A DNA stretch of 64,000 nt from Plantactinospora endophytica (GTDB taxonomy: Bacteria > Actinomycetota > Actinomycetes > Mycobacteriales > Micromonosporaceae), in assembly GCF_016862915.1 (NCBI RefSeq), contig NZ_BONW01000001.1, positions 372,001-436,000 of the forward strand. Reading direction: 5' to 3'. This document shows, in pieces, positions 50,616 to 58,235 of the stretch (the first letter of the stretch is position 1; each line of letters starts with the position of its first letter). A model generated the notes under the pieces. That model did no database searches and had not been told where the DNA came from. It was given only the letters and a program-made list of their open reading frames with translations. The translations under genes were made by a program, and so were the position numbers.

Positions 50616-50699
50616 CCTCGCTCCGGAGAATCCGGGCGTTCCGACCTGCGGCGGAAATCCGGACGCGCGTTGTCAGATTTCGCTGTCAGGGTCGGGGCC

Positions 50700-51614
50700 A
50701 TGACAGCAGAACTGACCGGAAAGGTCGCCCTCGTCGCCGGGGCCACCCGGGGCGCGGGGCGGCAGATCGCCGTGCAACTCGGTGCCGCCGGCGCCACCGT
50801 CTACGCCACCGGCCGGAGCACCCGGGCGAACCGCTCCGAGGTGGACCGGCCGGAGACGATCGAGGAGACCGCCGAACTGGTCACCGGGGCCGGCGGCGTC
50901 GGGATCGCGGTCCAGGTGGACCACCTCGTTCCCGAGCAGGTACGCGCGCTGGTCGAGCGGATCGACCGGGAGCAGGGCCGGCTGGACGTACTCGTCAACG
51001 ACGTCTGGGGAGCCGACCGGCTGGTCGGGTGGTACAAGCCGATCTGGGAACAGAACCTGGACGACGGTTTTCGCACCCTGCGGCTCGCCGTCGAGACGCA
51101 CATCATCACCAGCCACTTCGCGATCCCGCTGCTGATCCGCAATCCCGGCGGCCTGGTGGTGGAGGTCGGCGACGGCACCAAGGAGTACAACGACGAGAAC
51201 TACCGGCTGTCGGCCTTCTTCGACCTGGCCAAGACCTCGGTGAACCGGCTCGCCTTCCTGTGGGCGCACGAGCTGAAGGAACACGGCGGCACGGCGGTCG
51301 CGCTCACCCCGGGTTGGCTGCGTTCGGAGTTCATGCTCGACGAGTTCGGCGTCACCGAGGAGAACTGGCAGGACGCCGCGGAGAAGCAGCCGCACTTCGT
51401 CATCTCGGAGAGCCCGGCGTTCGTCGGCCGGGCGGTCGCCGCGCTCGCCGCCGACCCGGACAGGGCCCGCTGGTCCGGGCAGTCCCTCTCCAGCGGCCAG
51501 CTCGCCAAGGTGTACGGCTTCACCGACCTCGACGGCAGCCAGCCGGACGCCTGGCGGTACATCGTCGAGGTGGAGGCCGCCGGCAAACCCGCCGACCCCA
51601 CCGGCTACCGCTGA
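50700..51614 (+). CDS. Short-chain dehydrogenase/reductase
   Basis: A 304-residue SDR-fold protein. VAGATRGAGRQIAVQL is the cofactor motif; NDVWG replaces the usual NNAG, and the active-site region FFDLAKTSVNRLA lacks the Y of Y-x-x-x-K, having F/L-A-K. It may therefore be an atypical SDR with altered chemistry. The fold otherwise is complete. ATG at 50700 preferred over a TTG 10 codons upstream. Its end GYR and stop belong to a repeat shared with the next gene. Confidence 0.83.
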   Translation: MTAELTGKVALVAGATRGAGRQIAVQLGAAGATVYATGRSTRANRSEVDRPETIEETAELVTGAGGVGIAVQVDHLVPEQVRALVERIDREQGRLDVLVNDVWGADRLVGWYKPIWEQNLDDGFRTLRLAVETHIITSHFAIPLLIRNPGGLVVEVGDGTKEYNDENYRLSAFFDLAKTSVNRLAFLWAHELKEHGGTAVALTPGWLRSEFMLDEFGVTEENWQDAAEKQPHFVISESPAFVGRAVAALAADPDRARWSGQSLSSGQLAKVYGFTDLDGSQPDAWRYIVEVEAAGKPADPTGYR

Positions 51615-51690
51615 CCGTCGTCCCAGCGGTAGCCGCCGACTTTCCAGCGGCTACCGCCGACTCTCCGTGCCGGCGGCTACCGCTGACTCT
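51601..51690. repeat. Tandem ~21-bp repeat forming the ends of two convergent genes
   Basis: Units begin about 51601, 51624, 51645 and 51666 (core CGGCTACCGC(T/C)GAC). The first is the SDR 3' end with TGA at 51612-51614, the last holds the stop (CTA at 51677-51679) of the WYL gene read from the other side. Confidence 0.82.
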
Positions 51691-52651
51691 CGTAGAGCCG
51701 GCCGAGTCGGTGGGCGGCCGAGCTGAGCCGGGCACGTAACCCCGGCGGCTCCAGCACCTCGACCTCCGGGCCGAGGCTGAGCAGTTGGCCGTACGCGACG
51801 TCGGGGGACTCGACGGGCAGCCGGGTGACCACCCAACCCTGCTCGTCGGGCTCTCCGGCGTTCGCCTCGGCCTCCCGTACGGCGGGCGGCTCGGCGACGA
51901 ACCGCAGCGCGTACCGGCCCTCGGGGCTGAGCCGTACGGTGATCTCGTCGGCCAGCAGGTGCCGGACGAACCGTTCCGCCTGGTCGGCCCAGTACTCGGC
52001 CAGCTCGAAGCCGTCGTCCCGGACGAACGTCTCGGAGCCCACCGTCACCTCGGTGATCCGGTCCACCCGGTAGGTCCGGTGCCCCGTACCGACCCGGGCC
52101 ACCAGATACCAGCCACCCCCCTTGCACACCAGCCCGTACGGCTCGACGGTCCGGGTCACCTCCCGGCCCGCCCGGCGGTAGCGGAACTCGACCGTCCGGT
52201 CCTGCCACACCGCCTCGGCCAGCGCGGCGAGCCCGGCCGGCGGCTTCGCCTCCCGGAACCATCCCGGCACGTCGAGGTGGAACCGCCGCTCCACCCGGGT
52301 CGACGCGTCCCGCAGCCCGCTCGGCAACGCGGCCAGCACCTTCAGCCGGGCCGCCGCCACCACCTCGGTGAGGCCCATCTCGCCGGCCGGTCCGGGCAGC
52401 CCGGAGAGGAAGAGCGCGTCGGCCTCGGTCCGGCTCAGGCCGGTCAGCCGGGTCCGGTAGCCACCGAGCAGCCGGTAGCCGCCGGCCCGACCCCGGTCGG
52501 CGTAGACCGGGATGCCGGCGGCGCTGAGCGCCAGCACGTCCCGGTAGATCGTCCGTTCCGAGACCTCCAACTCGCGGGCCAGTTCGGCGCCGGTCATCGA
52601 CTCGCGGTTCTGCAACAGCAGGACCAGGGAGATCAACCGGGCGGCGCGCAT
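51677..52651 (-). CDS. WYL-domain (YafY-like) transcriptional regulator
   Basis: A 324-residue regulator. HTH_11 at the N-terminus (MTGAELARELEVSERTIYRD), then a WYL domain (EPYGLVCKGGGWYLVARVG, TYRVDRITEV) and a WCX domain. WYL regulators sense nucleotides or nucleic acids, or act on unknown ligands. GGAAGC precedes the ATG. It is convergent with the SDR; the target is not obvious. Confidence 0.9.
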   Translation of the reverse strand: MRAARLISLVLLLQNRESMTGAELARELEVSERTIYRDVLALSAAGIPVYADRGRAGGYRLLGGYRTRLTGLSRTEADALFLSGLPGPAGEMGLTEVVAAARLKVLAALPSGLRDASTRVERRFHLDVPGWFREAKPPAGLAALAEAVWQDRTVEFRYRRAGREVTRTVEPYGLVCKGGGWYLVARVGTGHRTYRVDRITEVTVGSETFVRDDGFELAEYWADQAERFVRHLLADEITVRLSPEGRYALRFVAEPPAVREAEANAGEPDEQGWVVTRLPVESPDVAYGQLLSLGPEVEVLEPPGLRARLSSAAHRLGRLYESQR

Positions 52652-52735
52652 GCTTCCATCCTGCCCGCTGCCGCCGACACCTCCGCCGACGGCCGGGTCA
52701 CGCGTCGCCGTACCGCCGGAAGTCGGATCGGCCGT

Positions 52736-52741
52736 TAGGCT
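52736..52741 (+). promoter_or_regulatory. -10 element of the EI24 gene (leaderless)
   Basis: TAGGCT ends 8 nt before the GTG at 52750. Confidence 0.55.
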
Positions 52742-52749
52742 TGCCGCTC

Positions 52750-53565
52750 GTGCAGACCCCCACCCCCAGCGAGCCGCGCCCCCGCCGGATCGGCTCGTTC
52801 CTCTCCGCGTTCGGCTCCGGCGTCGGCCTGCTGTTCCGGGGACTCGCGGTCTACGGCCGCAGTCCCAAGCTGGTACTGCTGGGCATCGTGCCCGCGGTGA
52901 TCTCCGGGACGCTCTACCTGGCCGGTCTCGGCACGCTTATCTACTTCTCCGACGACCTCGCCGCGCTGATCACCCCGTTCGCCGACGACTGGTCGGAGTG
53001 GGCGCGCGACATCCTCCGGCTGACCGCCGGACTCGCCCTGCTCGGCCTGGGCGGACTGCTCGGGGTACTCACCTTCACCGCGATCACGCTGGTGATCGGC
53101 GACCCGTTCTACGAGAAGATCTCCGAAGAGGTGGAGGAGCGGCTCGGCGGGGTACCGGACGAGGTCGAACTCTCCTTCGGGCGTTCGCTGCGGCGCAGCA
53201 TCGCCGACGCGGCGCGGCTGCTGGTCCGGTCGCTGCTGTTCGGCGTACCGCTGTTCTTCGCCGGCTTCATCCCGCTCGTCGGGCAGTTCGTCGTACCCGT
53301 GATCGCCGCGCTGGTCGGCGGCTGGTTCCTGGCGATGGGCATGGTCGGGGTGCCGTTCCAGCGGCGTGGTCTCCGGCTGCCGGACCGGCAGCGGGCGCTG
53401 CGGGAGCACCGGCCGCTGACCCTGGGCTTCGGGGCGGCGGTCTTCCTCTGCTTCCTGATCCCGCTGGGCGCGGTGCTGCTCACCCCGGCCGCGGTCGCCG
53501 GAGCCACCCTGCTGGCCCGCCGCACCCTCGGCCAGTCGATCGACCGGCCGACCGTGCCGGCCTGA
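52750..53565 (+). CDS. EI24/CysZ-like membrane protein
   Basis: A 271-residue protein of the EI24 domain family with four long hydrophobic stretches, the first at PKLVLLGIVPAVISGTLYLA. The LVIGDPFYEKISEEVEERLG segment is typical. CysZ relatives transport sulfate; that role here is inference. The TTG three codons upstream is less likely given the -10 element. 14 bp before the macro-domain gene, one operon. Confidence 0.83.
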   Translation: MQTPTPSEPRPRRIGSFLSAFGSGVGLLFRGLAVYGRSPKLVLLGIVPAVISGTLYLAGLGTLIYFSDDLAALITPFADDWSEWARDILRLTAGLALLGLGGLLGVLTFTAITLVIGDPFYEKISEEVEERLGGVPDEVELSFGRSLRRSIADAARLLVRSLLFGVPLFFAGFIPLVGQFVVPVIAALVGGWFLAMGMVGVPFQRRGLRLPDRQRALREHRPLTLGFGAAVFLCFLIPLGAVLLTPAAVAGATLLARRTLGQSIDRPTVPA

Positions 53566-53579
53566 CCCGGGGAGCCGGC

Positions 53580-54101
53580 GTGCTGGAGATCGAGCTGGTC
53601 CAGGGCGACATCACCGCCCAACGGGTGGACGCGGTGGTCAACGCCGCCAACTCGTCGCTGCTCGGCGGCGGCGGTGTGGACGGCGCCATCCACCGCAGGG
53701 GCGGGCCGGCGATCCTCGCCGAGTGCCGCGCGCTGCGGGCGTCCCGGTACGGGCGCGGTCTGCCCACCGGTCAGGCGGTGTCGACCACCGCCGGCAACCT
53801 GCCGGCCCGCTGGGTGGTGCACACCGTCGGGCCGGTCTGGTCCGCCGAGGAGGACCGTTCGGCGCTGCTGCGGAACTGCTACACCAACAGCCTGGCCGTG
53901 GCGGACGAACTGGGCGCCGCCTCGGTGGCGTTCCCGCTGATCTCGTCGGGGATCTTCCGATGGCCGGTCGAGGACGCGGTCCGGCAGGCGTTGACCGTGC
54001 TGACCACCGCGCGGCCGGCCACCGTCGCCACCGCCCGCCTGGTGCTCTTCGACGCCGCCACCACCGCGACCGCGCTGCGGGTACGCCAGCAGTTCGGCTA
54101 G
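53580..54101 (+). CDS. Macro domain protein (O-acetyl-ADP-ribose deacetylase type)
   Basis: A 173-residue MacroD-like protein. IELVQGDITAQRVDAVVNAA and NSSLLGGGGVDGAIHRRGG contain the ADP-ribose-binding and catalytic residues; AFPLISSGIFRWPVEDAV is the second binding loop. It should hydrolyse O-acetyl-ADP-ribose or mono-ADP-ribosyl bonds. GGGGAG stands 6 nt before the GTG. Convergent with lacI, 9 bp between stops. Confidence 0.93.
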   Translation: MLEIELVQGDITAQRVDAVVNAANSSLLGGGGVDGAIHRRGGPAILAECRALRASRYGRGLPTGQAVSTTAGNLPARWVVHTVGPVWSAEEDRSALLRNCYTNSLAVADELGAASVAFPLISSGIFRWPVEDAVRQALTVLTTARPATVATARLVLFDAATTATALRVRQQFG

Positions 54102-54110
54102 CGCGGAAGC

Positions 54111-55127
54111 TCAGGCGGAGGCGCGGAGTACGAGTTCGGTGTGGAGCAGGACGGTCGGCTCGATCCGCTCACCGGCGACCAGCCGGAGCAACTGGCGGGT
54201 CATCACCCGACCCAGGTCCTGGATCGGCTGCCGTACGGTGCTCAGCGGCGGATCGGTGTAGCCGGCCAGTTCGATGTCGTCGAAGCCGATCACCGCCACG
54301 TCCTCGGGCACCCGCCGACCGGCCTCGCGCAGCGTACGCAGGGCGCCGTGGGCCATCAGGTCGGAGGCGACGAAGACGGCGTCCGGCTCCGGATCCAGGG
54401 CCAGCAGCTGCCGCATCGCGACCGCACCCGACTCCCGGGTGAAGTCCCCGAACACCTCGACCGGTCGACGTCCGGCGTCCCGGATCTCGGCCCGGTAGCC
54501 GGCCAACCGGTCGATCCCGGCCACCATGTCCTGCGGCCCGGCGATGGTGGCGATCCGCTGCCGGCCGGACTTCAGCAGGTGCCGGACCGCGCCGCGTACG
54601 CCCACGACGTGGTCGACGTCGACGTACGGCACCGGGACGGGGGCGTGGCCGAGCGGGCGACCGCTGCACACCACCGGCAGGCCCGCCTGGGCGAGCGCGC
54701 CGGGCAACGGGTCGGCGCCGTGCAGCGAGGCGAAGAGTACGCCGTCCACGTGCCCGCCCATCGCGTACCGTTCGACCCGCTCGTGGCTGGCCGCCGACTC
54801 GGCCAGGGTCAGCACGAGCTGCTTGCCGGCGGCCTCCAACTCCCGGCTGACCCCGAGGATGATCCCGGGAAAGACCTGGTCGTCGGAGAAGACCCGGGTG
54901 GACGCCTCCGGCAGGATCAAGGCGACCGAGTCGGTCTGCTGGGTGACCAGGCTTCGCGCGGCGAGGTTGGGCACGTAGCCCAGCTCGCGCACGGCCCGCC
55001 GGACCGCCTGTTGGATCGGCTCGGCGACCGTGGTCGAGCCGTTCACCACCCGGGACACGGTGGCTCGGGACACTCCGGCCCGTTGAGCCACCGCCTCCAG
55101 CGTGGGCCGCGCGCGGGTCACCGCCAT
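54111..55127 (-). CDS. LacI family regulator
   Basis: A 338-residue repressor. N-terminal LacI HTH (TLEAVAQRAGVSRATVSRVV) and hinge VPNLAARSLVTQQT precede a periplasmic-binding-like sugar domain (AVFVASDLMAHGALRTL, VAVIGFDDIELAGYTDPPLS). No sugar operon is adjacent, so target and ligand are unclear. GAGGAGCGGAG precedes the ATG. Confidence 0.93.
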   Translation of the reverse strand: MAVTRARPTLEAVAQRAGVSRATVSRVVNGSTTVAEPIQQAVRRAVRELGYVPNLAARSLVTQQTDSVALILPEASTRVFSDDQVFPGIILGVSRELEAAGKQLVLTLAESAASHERVERYAMGGHVDGVLFASLHGADPLPGALAQAGLPVVCSGRPLGHAPVPVPYVDVDHVVGVRGAVRHLLKSGRQRIATIAGPQDMVAGIDRLAGYRAEIRDAGRRPVEVFGDFTRESGAVAMRQLLALDPEPDAVFVASDLMAHGALRTLREAGRRVPEDVAVIGFDDIELAGYTDPPLSTVRQPIQDLGRVMTRQLLRLVAGERIEPTVLLHTELVLRASA

Positions 55128-55221
55128 CTCCGCTCCTCAGCTCAGCCGCCGGGGAAATGGTTCCACGCGCGACTGAAGGTCAACAACCCCGTCGGGCGGG
55201 GTGACGGGGCCGGTTGACCGG

Positions 55222-55983
55222 TCAGCCGACGCGGAGCCCCTGCAACAGCCGGGCGTCACCGGCCACGTCCAGGGCGTCGAAGCCGAGCCGGCCCCAGAGG
55301 GCCAGCAGCAGATCACTGGCCGTACCCGAGATGTGGGCCCGAGCGTGATGGTCGTCGCTGTCCAGGATCGTGTCGGTGTCCAGCAGGGCGACGCCCTCAC
55401 CGCGCAGCCGCAGGTACCACTCCTGGCCGGCGTCGGTCGCGACCAGTTGGACCACGCCGTGGAACGGCTGCTCGGCGGCGCGTCGGCCGGCCGGCAGATG
55501 GGTGTCCAGCACCTCGCTCACCCCGTCCGCCGCGAGCTTGGCCTCGATCGGCTCGCCGGCGGCGACCGCCATCTGGGCGTCCCAGCGGTGCACCGCGGTC
55601 TCCTGGGCCATCCGGCGGTGCCAGAACCCGACCTTCTTCGGCTGGGGCGCGTAGTTCCACGCCGGGGCCTCCGGGTCGAGCCGGTCCAGCACGGTCATGA
55701 GCTGGTCGAACTCCTGCCGCCACCACTCGACTGCGGCCGGGCCGGTCGGCAGCCCCTCGGGGACGGCGAGCGGCGCCGCCCGTTCGGTGTCGCCCCGGCT
55801 GACGATGCGGCGGGCCCGGGCGTAGACGGAGCCGAGATGGTGCACCAGATCGGTCATGGTCCACTCGGGACAGGACGGCACCCGGATGTCGAGCGGCGCC
55901 TCGGCGACCGCGGCGCCGAAGGTCGGCCCCTCGGCACGGAGTGCCCCGATCCAGAAGTCCTTGGTGCCGTGCAGTCTGGTCAT
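55222..55983 (-). CDS. Maleylpyruvate isomerase family (DinB-like, mycothiol type)
   Basis: A 253-residue protein with an N-terminal MDMPI_N/DinB four-helix bundle (DLVHHLGSVYARARRIV, FWHRRMAQETAVHRWDAQMA supply metal ligands H, E, H) and a C-terminal domain. Members use mycothiol or another thiol in isomerisation or conjugation. The window also encodes two mycothiol synthesis enzymes. GGGAGG lies about 6 nt before the ATG at 55983; an ATG 10 codons upstream is less likely. Confidence 0.87.
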   Translation of the reverse strand: MTRLHGTKDFWIGALRAEGPTFGAAVAEAPLDIRVPSCPEWTMTDLVHHLGSVYARARRIVSRGDTERAAPLAVPEGLPTGPAAVEWWRQEFDQLMTVLDRLDPEAPAWNYAPQPKKVGFWHRRMAQETAVHRWDAQMAVAAGEPIEAKLAADGVSEVLDTHLPAGRRAAEQPFHGVVQLVATDAGQEWYLRLRGEGVALLDTDTILDSDDHHARAHISGTASDLLLALWGRLGFDALDVAGDARLLQGLRVG

Positions 55984-56034
55984 GACGATCCTCCCGTGCG
56001 ACCGGGCCGCCACCGGCCGGGCTACCTCTCAGCC

Positions 56035-56040
56035 TAGGGT
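56035..56040 (+). promoter_or_regulatory. -10 element of murB (leaderless)
   Basis: TAGGGT ends 7 nt before the GTG at 56048. Confidence 0.55.
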
Positions 56041-56047
56041 GATTGGT

Positions 56048-57136
56048 GTGCCAGACGTTAATGCCCGTCCGATAAGTGCCGCCGACTCCGCCGATCCGAT
56101 GCGATTGGCCGGTTATACGACTCTGCGGCTCGGCGGGGCGCCCCGGCAACTGGTCACCGCCACCCGAACGGATGAAATCAGCCAGAAACTGCGCGAGGCG
56201 GAGTTGCGGGCCGAGCCGGTGCTGGTGCTGGCCGGCGGGAGCAACGTGGTGGTCGCCGACGAGGGTTTCCCGGGTACGGTGCTGCTGGTCCGGTCCCGGG
56301 GATTCGAGGTCGTCGCCGAGGACGAGGCGACGGTGACCGTCCGGGTGGCGGCCGGCGAGCCGTGGGACGACCTGGTGGCGGCCACCGTCGAGGCCGGCTG
56401 GTCGGGGGTGGAGTGCCTCTCCGGCATCCCGGGTTCGGCCGGGGCCACCCCGATCCAGAACGTCGGGGCGTACGGGCAGGAGGTCGCCGAGACGGTCGTC
56501 GGGGTCGAGGTGTACGACCGGCTTACCGGCGAGGTGACCCGGATGGGCGCGGCCGAGTGCGGCTTCGGCTACCGGTCCAGCGTCTTCAAGTACAACGACC
56601 GGTGGACGGTGCTCACCGTCGACTTCCGGCTGTTCCGCTCGACGCTCTCCGCCCCGGTGCGCTACGCCGAGTTGGCTCGGGCGCTCGGCGTCGAGGTCGG
56701 CGACCGGGTGCCGCTGGGTGACGCCCGGTCGGCCGTACGCACGCTGCGCGCCGGCAAGGGCATGGTGCTGGATCCGGCCGACCCGGACACCCGTTCGGTC
56801 GGGTCGTTCTTCACCAACCCGGTGCTGGACGCCGGGGCGTACGAGGCGCTGCGGGAGCGGGCGGCCGAGTTGGGCGAACCGCCGTCTTGGCCGGGTGCGG
56901 GCGGCACGATGAAGGTCAGCGCCGCCTGGCTGATCGACAAGGCCGGTTACCCGAAGGGCTACCAGGGCTCCGGCGGGGTCGCCATCTCCTCCAAGCACAC
57001 CCTGGCGCTGACCAACCGGAACGGCGGCTCGACCGGGGCCCTGCTGGCGCTCGCCCGGGAGATCCGGGACGGCGTGCACGACCGCTTCGGCGCCACCCTG
57101 TACCCGGAGCCGGTACTGGTGAACTGCGCCCTCTGA
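56048..57136 (+). CDS. murB: UDP-N-acetylenolpyruvoylglucosamine reductase MurB
   Basis: A 362-residue FAD/NADPH enzyme reducing UDP-GlcNAc-enolpyruvate to UDP-MurNAc in peptidoglycan synthesis. FAD-binding VLVLAGGSNVVVADEGFPG and SGIPGSAGATPIQNVGAYGQ, then GYRSSVFKYN, the catalytic serine in VGSFFTNPVLD and the last helix with KAGYPKGYQGSGGVAISSKH. GTG at 56048 is supported by TAGGGT upstream and a complete N-terminus. Confidence 0.95.
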   Translation: MPDVNARPISAADSADPMRLAGYTTLRLGGAPRQLVTATRTDEISQKLREAELRAEPVLVLAGGSNVVVADEGFPGTVLLVRSRGFEVVAEDEATVTVRVAAGEPWDDLVAATVEAGWSGVECLSGIPGSAGATPIQNVGAYGQEVAETVVGVEVYDRLTGEVTRMGAAECGFGYRSSVFKYNDRWTVLTVDFRLFRSTLSAPVRYAELARALGVEVGDRVPLGDARSAVRTLRAGKGMVLDPADPDTRSVGSFFTNPVLDAGAYEALRERAAELGEPPSWPGAGGTMKVSAAWLIDKAGYPKGYQGSGGVAISSKHTLALTNRNGGSTGALLALAREIRDGVHDRFGATLYPEPVLVNCAL

Positions 57137-57164
57137 GCTGCGCCTCTTGAACTGCGCCCTCTGA
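57121..57164. repeat. 14-bp tandem repeat at the murB 3' end
   Basis: GAACTGCGCCCTCT at 57121, a variant GAGCTGCGCCTCTT at 57135, and GAACTGCGCCCTCT again at 57149, each 14 bp. The stop TGA of murB (57134-57136) spans the first junction and is reproduced at 57162-57164. Confidence 0.9.
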
Positions 57165-57230
57165 CCTCGGGTTCCGGAGATCAACCTCCGTCGGTGGGAG
57201 GCGCCCGGCGAAGTCCCTTGCGGCGCAAGG

Positions 57231-57236
57231 TACCAT
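57231..57236 (+). promoter_or_regulatory. -10 element of the padR leader peptide (leaderless)
   Basis: TACCAT ends 7 nt before the ATG at 57244. Confidence 0.5.
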
Positions 57237-57243
57237 GTCCAGC

Positions 57244-57273
57244 ATGGTTACTGTCGATGCCTGGTACCGCTAG
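57244..57273 (+). CDS. Nonapeptide upstream frame abutting padR
   Basis: MVTVDAWYR then TAG, immediately followed by the ATG of padR (TAGATG). It is placed by a -10 element for leaderless initiation while padR itself has no Shine-Dalgarno, so ribosomes would have to reach padR by translating this peptide. Whether the peptide matters beyond delivering ribosomes is open. Confidence 0.5.
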   Translation: MVTVDAWYR

Positions 57274-57624
57274 ATGTCGGCGCCGAAACCCGAGGCGCTG
57301 CCCGGCCAACTCCGCCGGGGCACCTTGGAATACTGCGTCCTCGCGCTGCTCCGGTCCGGCGAGCACTACGCCCTCGACCTCGTCCGGGAACTCGGCGCGG
57401 TCGACGGCATGGTGACCAGTGAGGGCACCATCTACCCCCTGTTGTCGCGGCTGCGCCGGGACGGTCTGGTGGAGACCGCCTGGCACGAGTCCCCGAGCGG
57501 ACCACCCCGCCGGTACTACCGGCTGACCACCGCCGGGCGGAATCGGCTCGACCAGTTCGTCGGCGAGTGGATCCGGTTCCGCGACGCCGTGGACTCCCTC
57601 GTCATCCCCAAGGAGACCGCATGA
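57274..57624 (+). CDS. PadR family regulator
   Basis: A 116-residue winged helix-turn-helix regulator. LRRGTLEYCVLALLRSGEHY, then the DNA-binding part SEGTIYPLLSRLRRDGLVET and GPPRRYYRLTTAGRNRL is the full PadR pattern. No Shine-Dalgarno precedes it; see the nonapeptide. It is coupled to the HAAS gene by an ATGA overlap, the standard PadR/HAAS pair. Confidence 0.93.
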   Translation: MSAPKPEALPGQLRRGTLEYCVLALLRSGEHYALDLVRELGAVDGMVTSEGTIYPLLSRLRRDGLVETAWHESPSGPPRRYYRLTTAGRNRLDQFVGEWIRFRDAVDSLVIPKETA

Positions 57625-58235
57625 TGCCGACCACCCCTGACACACTCGTCCGGCGATACCTGCGCCGGTTGCGCGCCGAACTCGCGCCACTGCCGGCCGA
57701 CCGCCGGCAGGAGGTGCTCGACCAGATCGGCGAGCACATCGCCGTACGCCGGGCGGAGCCGGACGTGCGGACCCTGGCCGAGGTACGCGCGATGCTGGAC
57801 CGGCTCGGCGACCCGGCCGTGCTCGGCGCGGACGCCCGGGAGCGGTTCGGTGTCCCGCCCCGGCGCCGGGGCCCGTTGGAGACACTGGTGCTGGTCTGCT
57901 GCGGGCTCGGCCCGTTCCTGGTGCTGGTGCCGGCCGTCGCCGTGCCGTTCGGGGCGGTCCGGCCCTGGCACGTCGTCCCGGTCGCCGTCGCGGCGCTGGT
58001 CTGGCTCTCCCGGTTCTGGCTGATCCGGGACAAGCTCGCCGCCACCGCGATGCTGCTCGGCTGCGTGGCCGTCTTCGTCCTGCTCGACCTGCTGGGCTTC
58101 GAGGACACCGGCCTGGGCTCACTGGCCCTGCTGCTGTTGGCGCTCTTCGTGCCGTTCGGCGCCGCCACCTGCTACCTGGCCCTCCGGATGTCGCGTCTCA
58201 GCACCGTCGTACCGGCCCGGGCCGGTATCGGCTGA
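57621..58235 (+). CDS. HAAS-type signalling membrane protein (PadR partner)
   Basis: A 204-residue protein: N-terminal cytoplasmic HAAS domain (LVRRYLRRLRAELAPLPADR, VLDQIGEHIAVRRAEPDVRT), then four to five membrane helices. Such proteins accompany PadR repressors and probably sense the envelope. AAGGAG lies upstream of the coupled ATG. The last 117 bp overlap the convergent acyltransferase gene. Confidence 0.85.
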   Translation: MMPTTPDTLVRRYLRRLRAELAPLPADRRQEVLDQIGEHIAVRRAEPDVRTLAEVRAMLDRLGDPAVLGADARERFGVPPRRRGPLETLVLVCCGLGPFLVLVPAVAVPFGAVRPWHVVPVAVAALVWLSRFWLIRDKLAATAMLLGCVAVFVLLDLLGFEDTGLGSLALLLLALFVPFGAATCYLALRMSRLSTVVPARAGIG

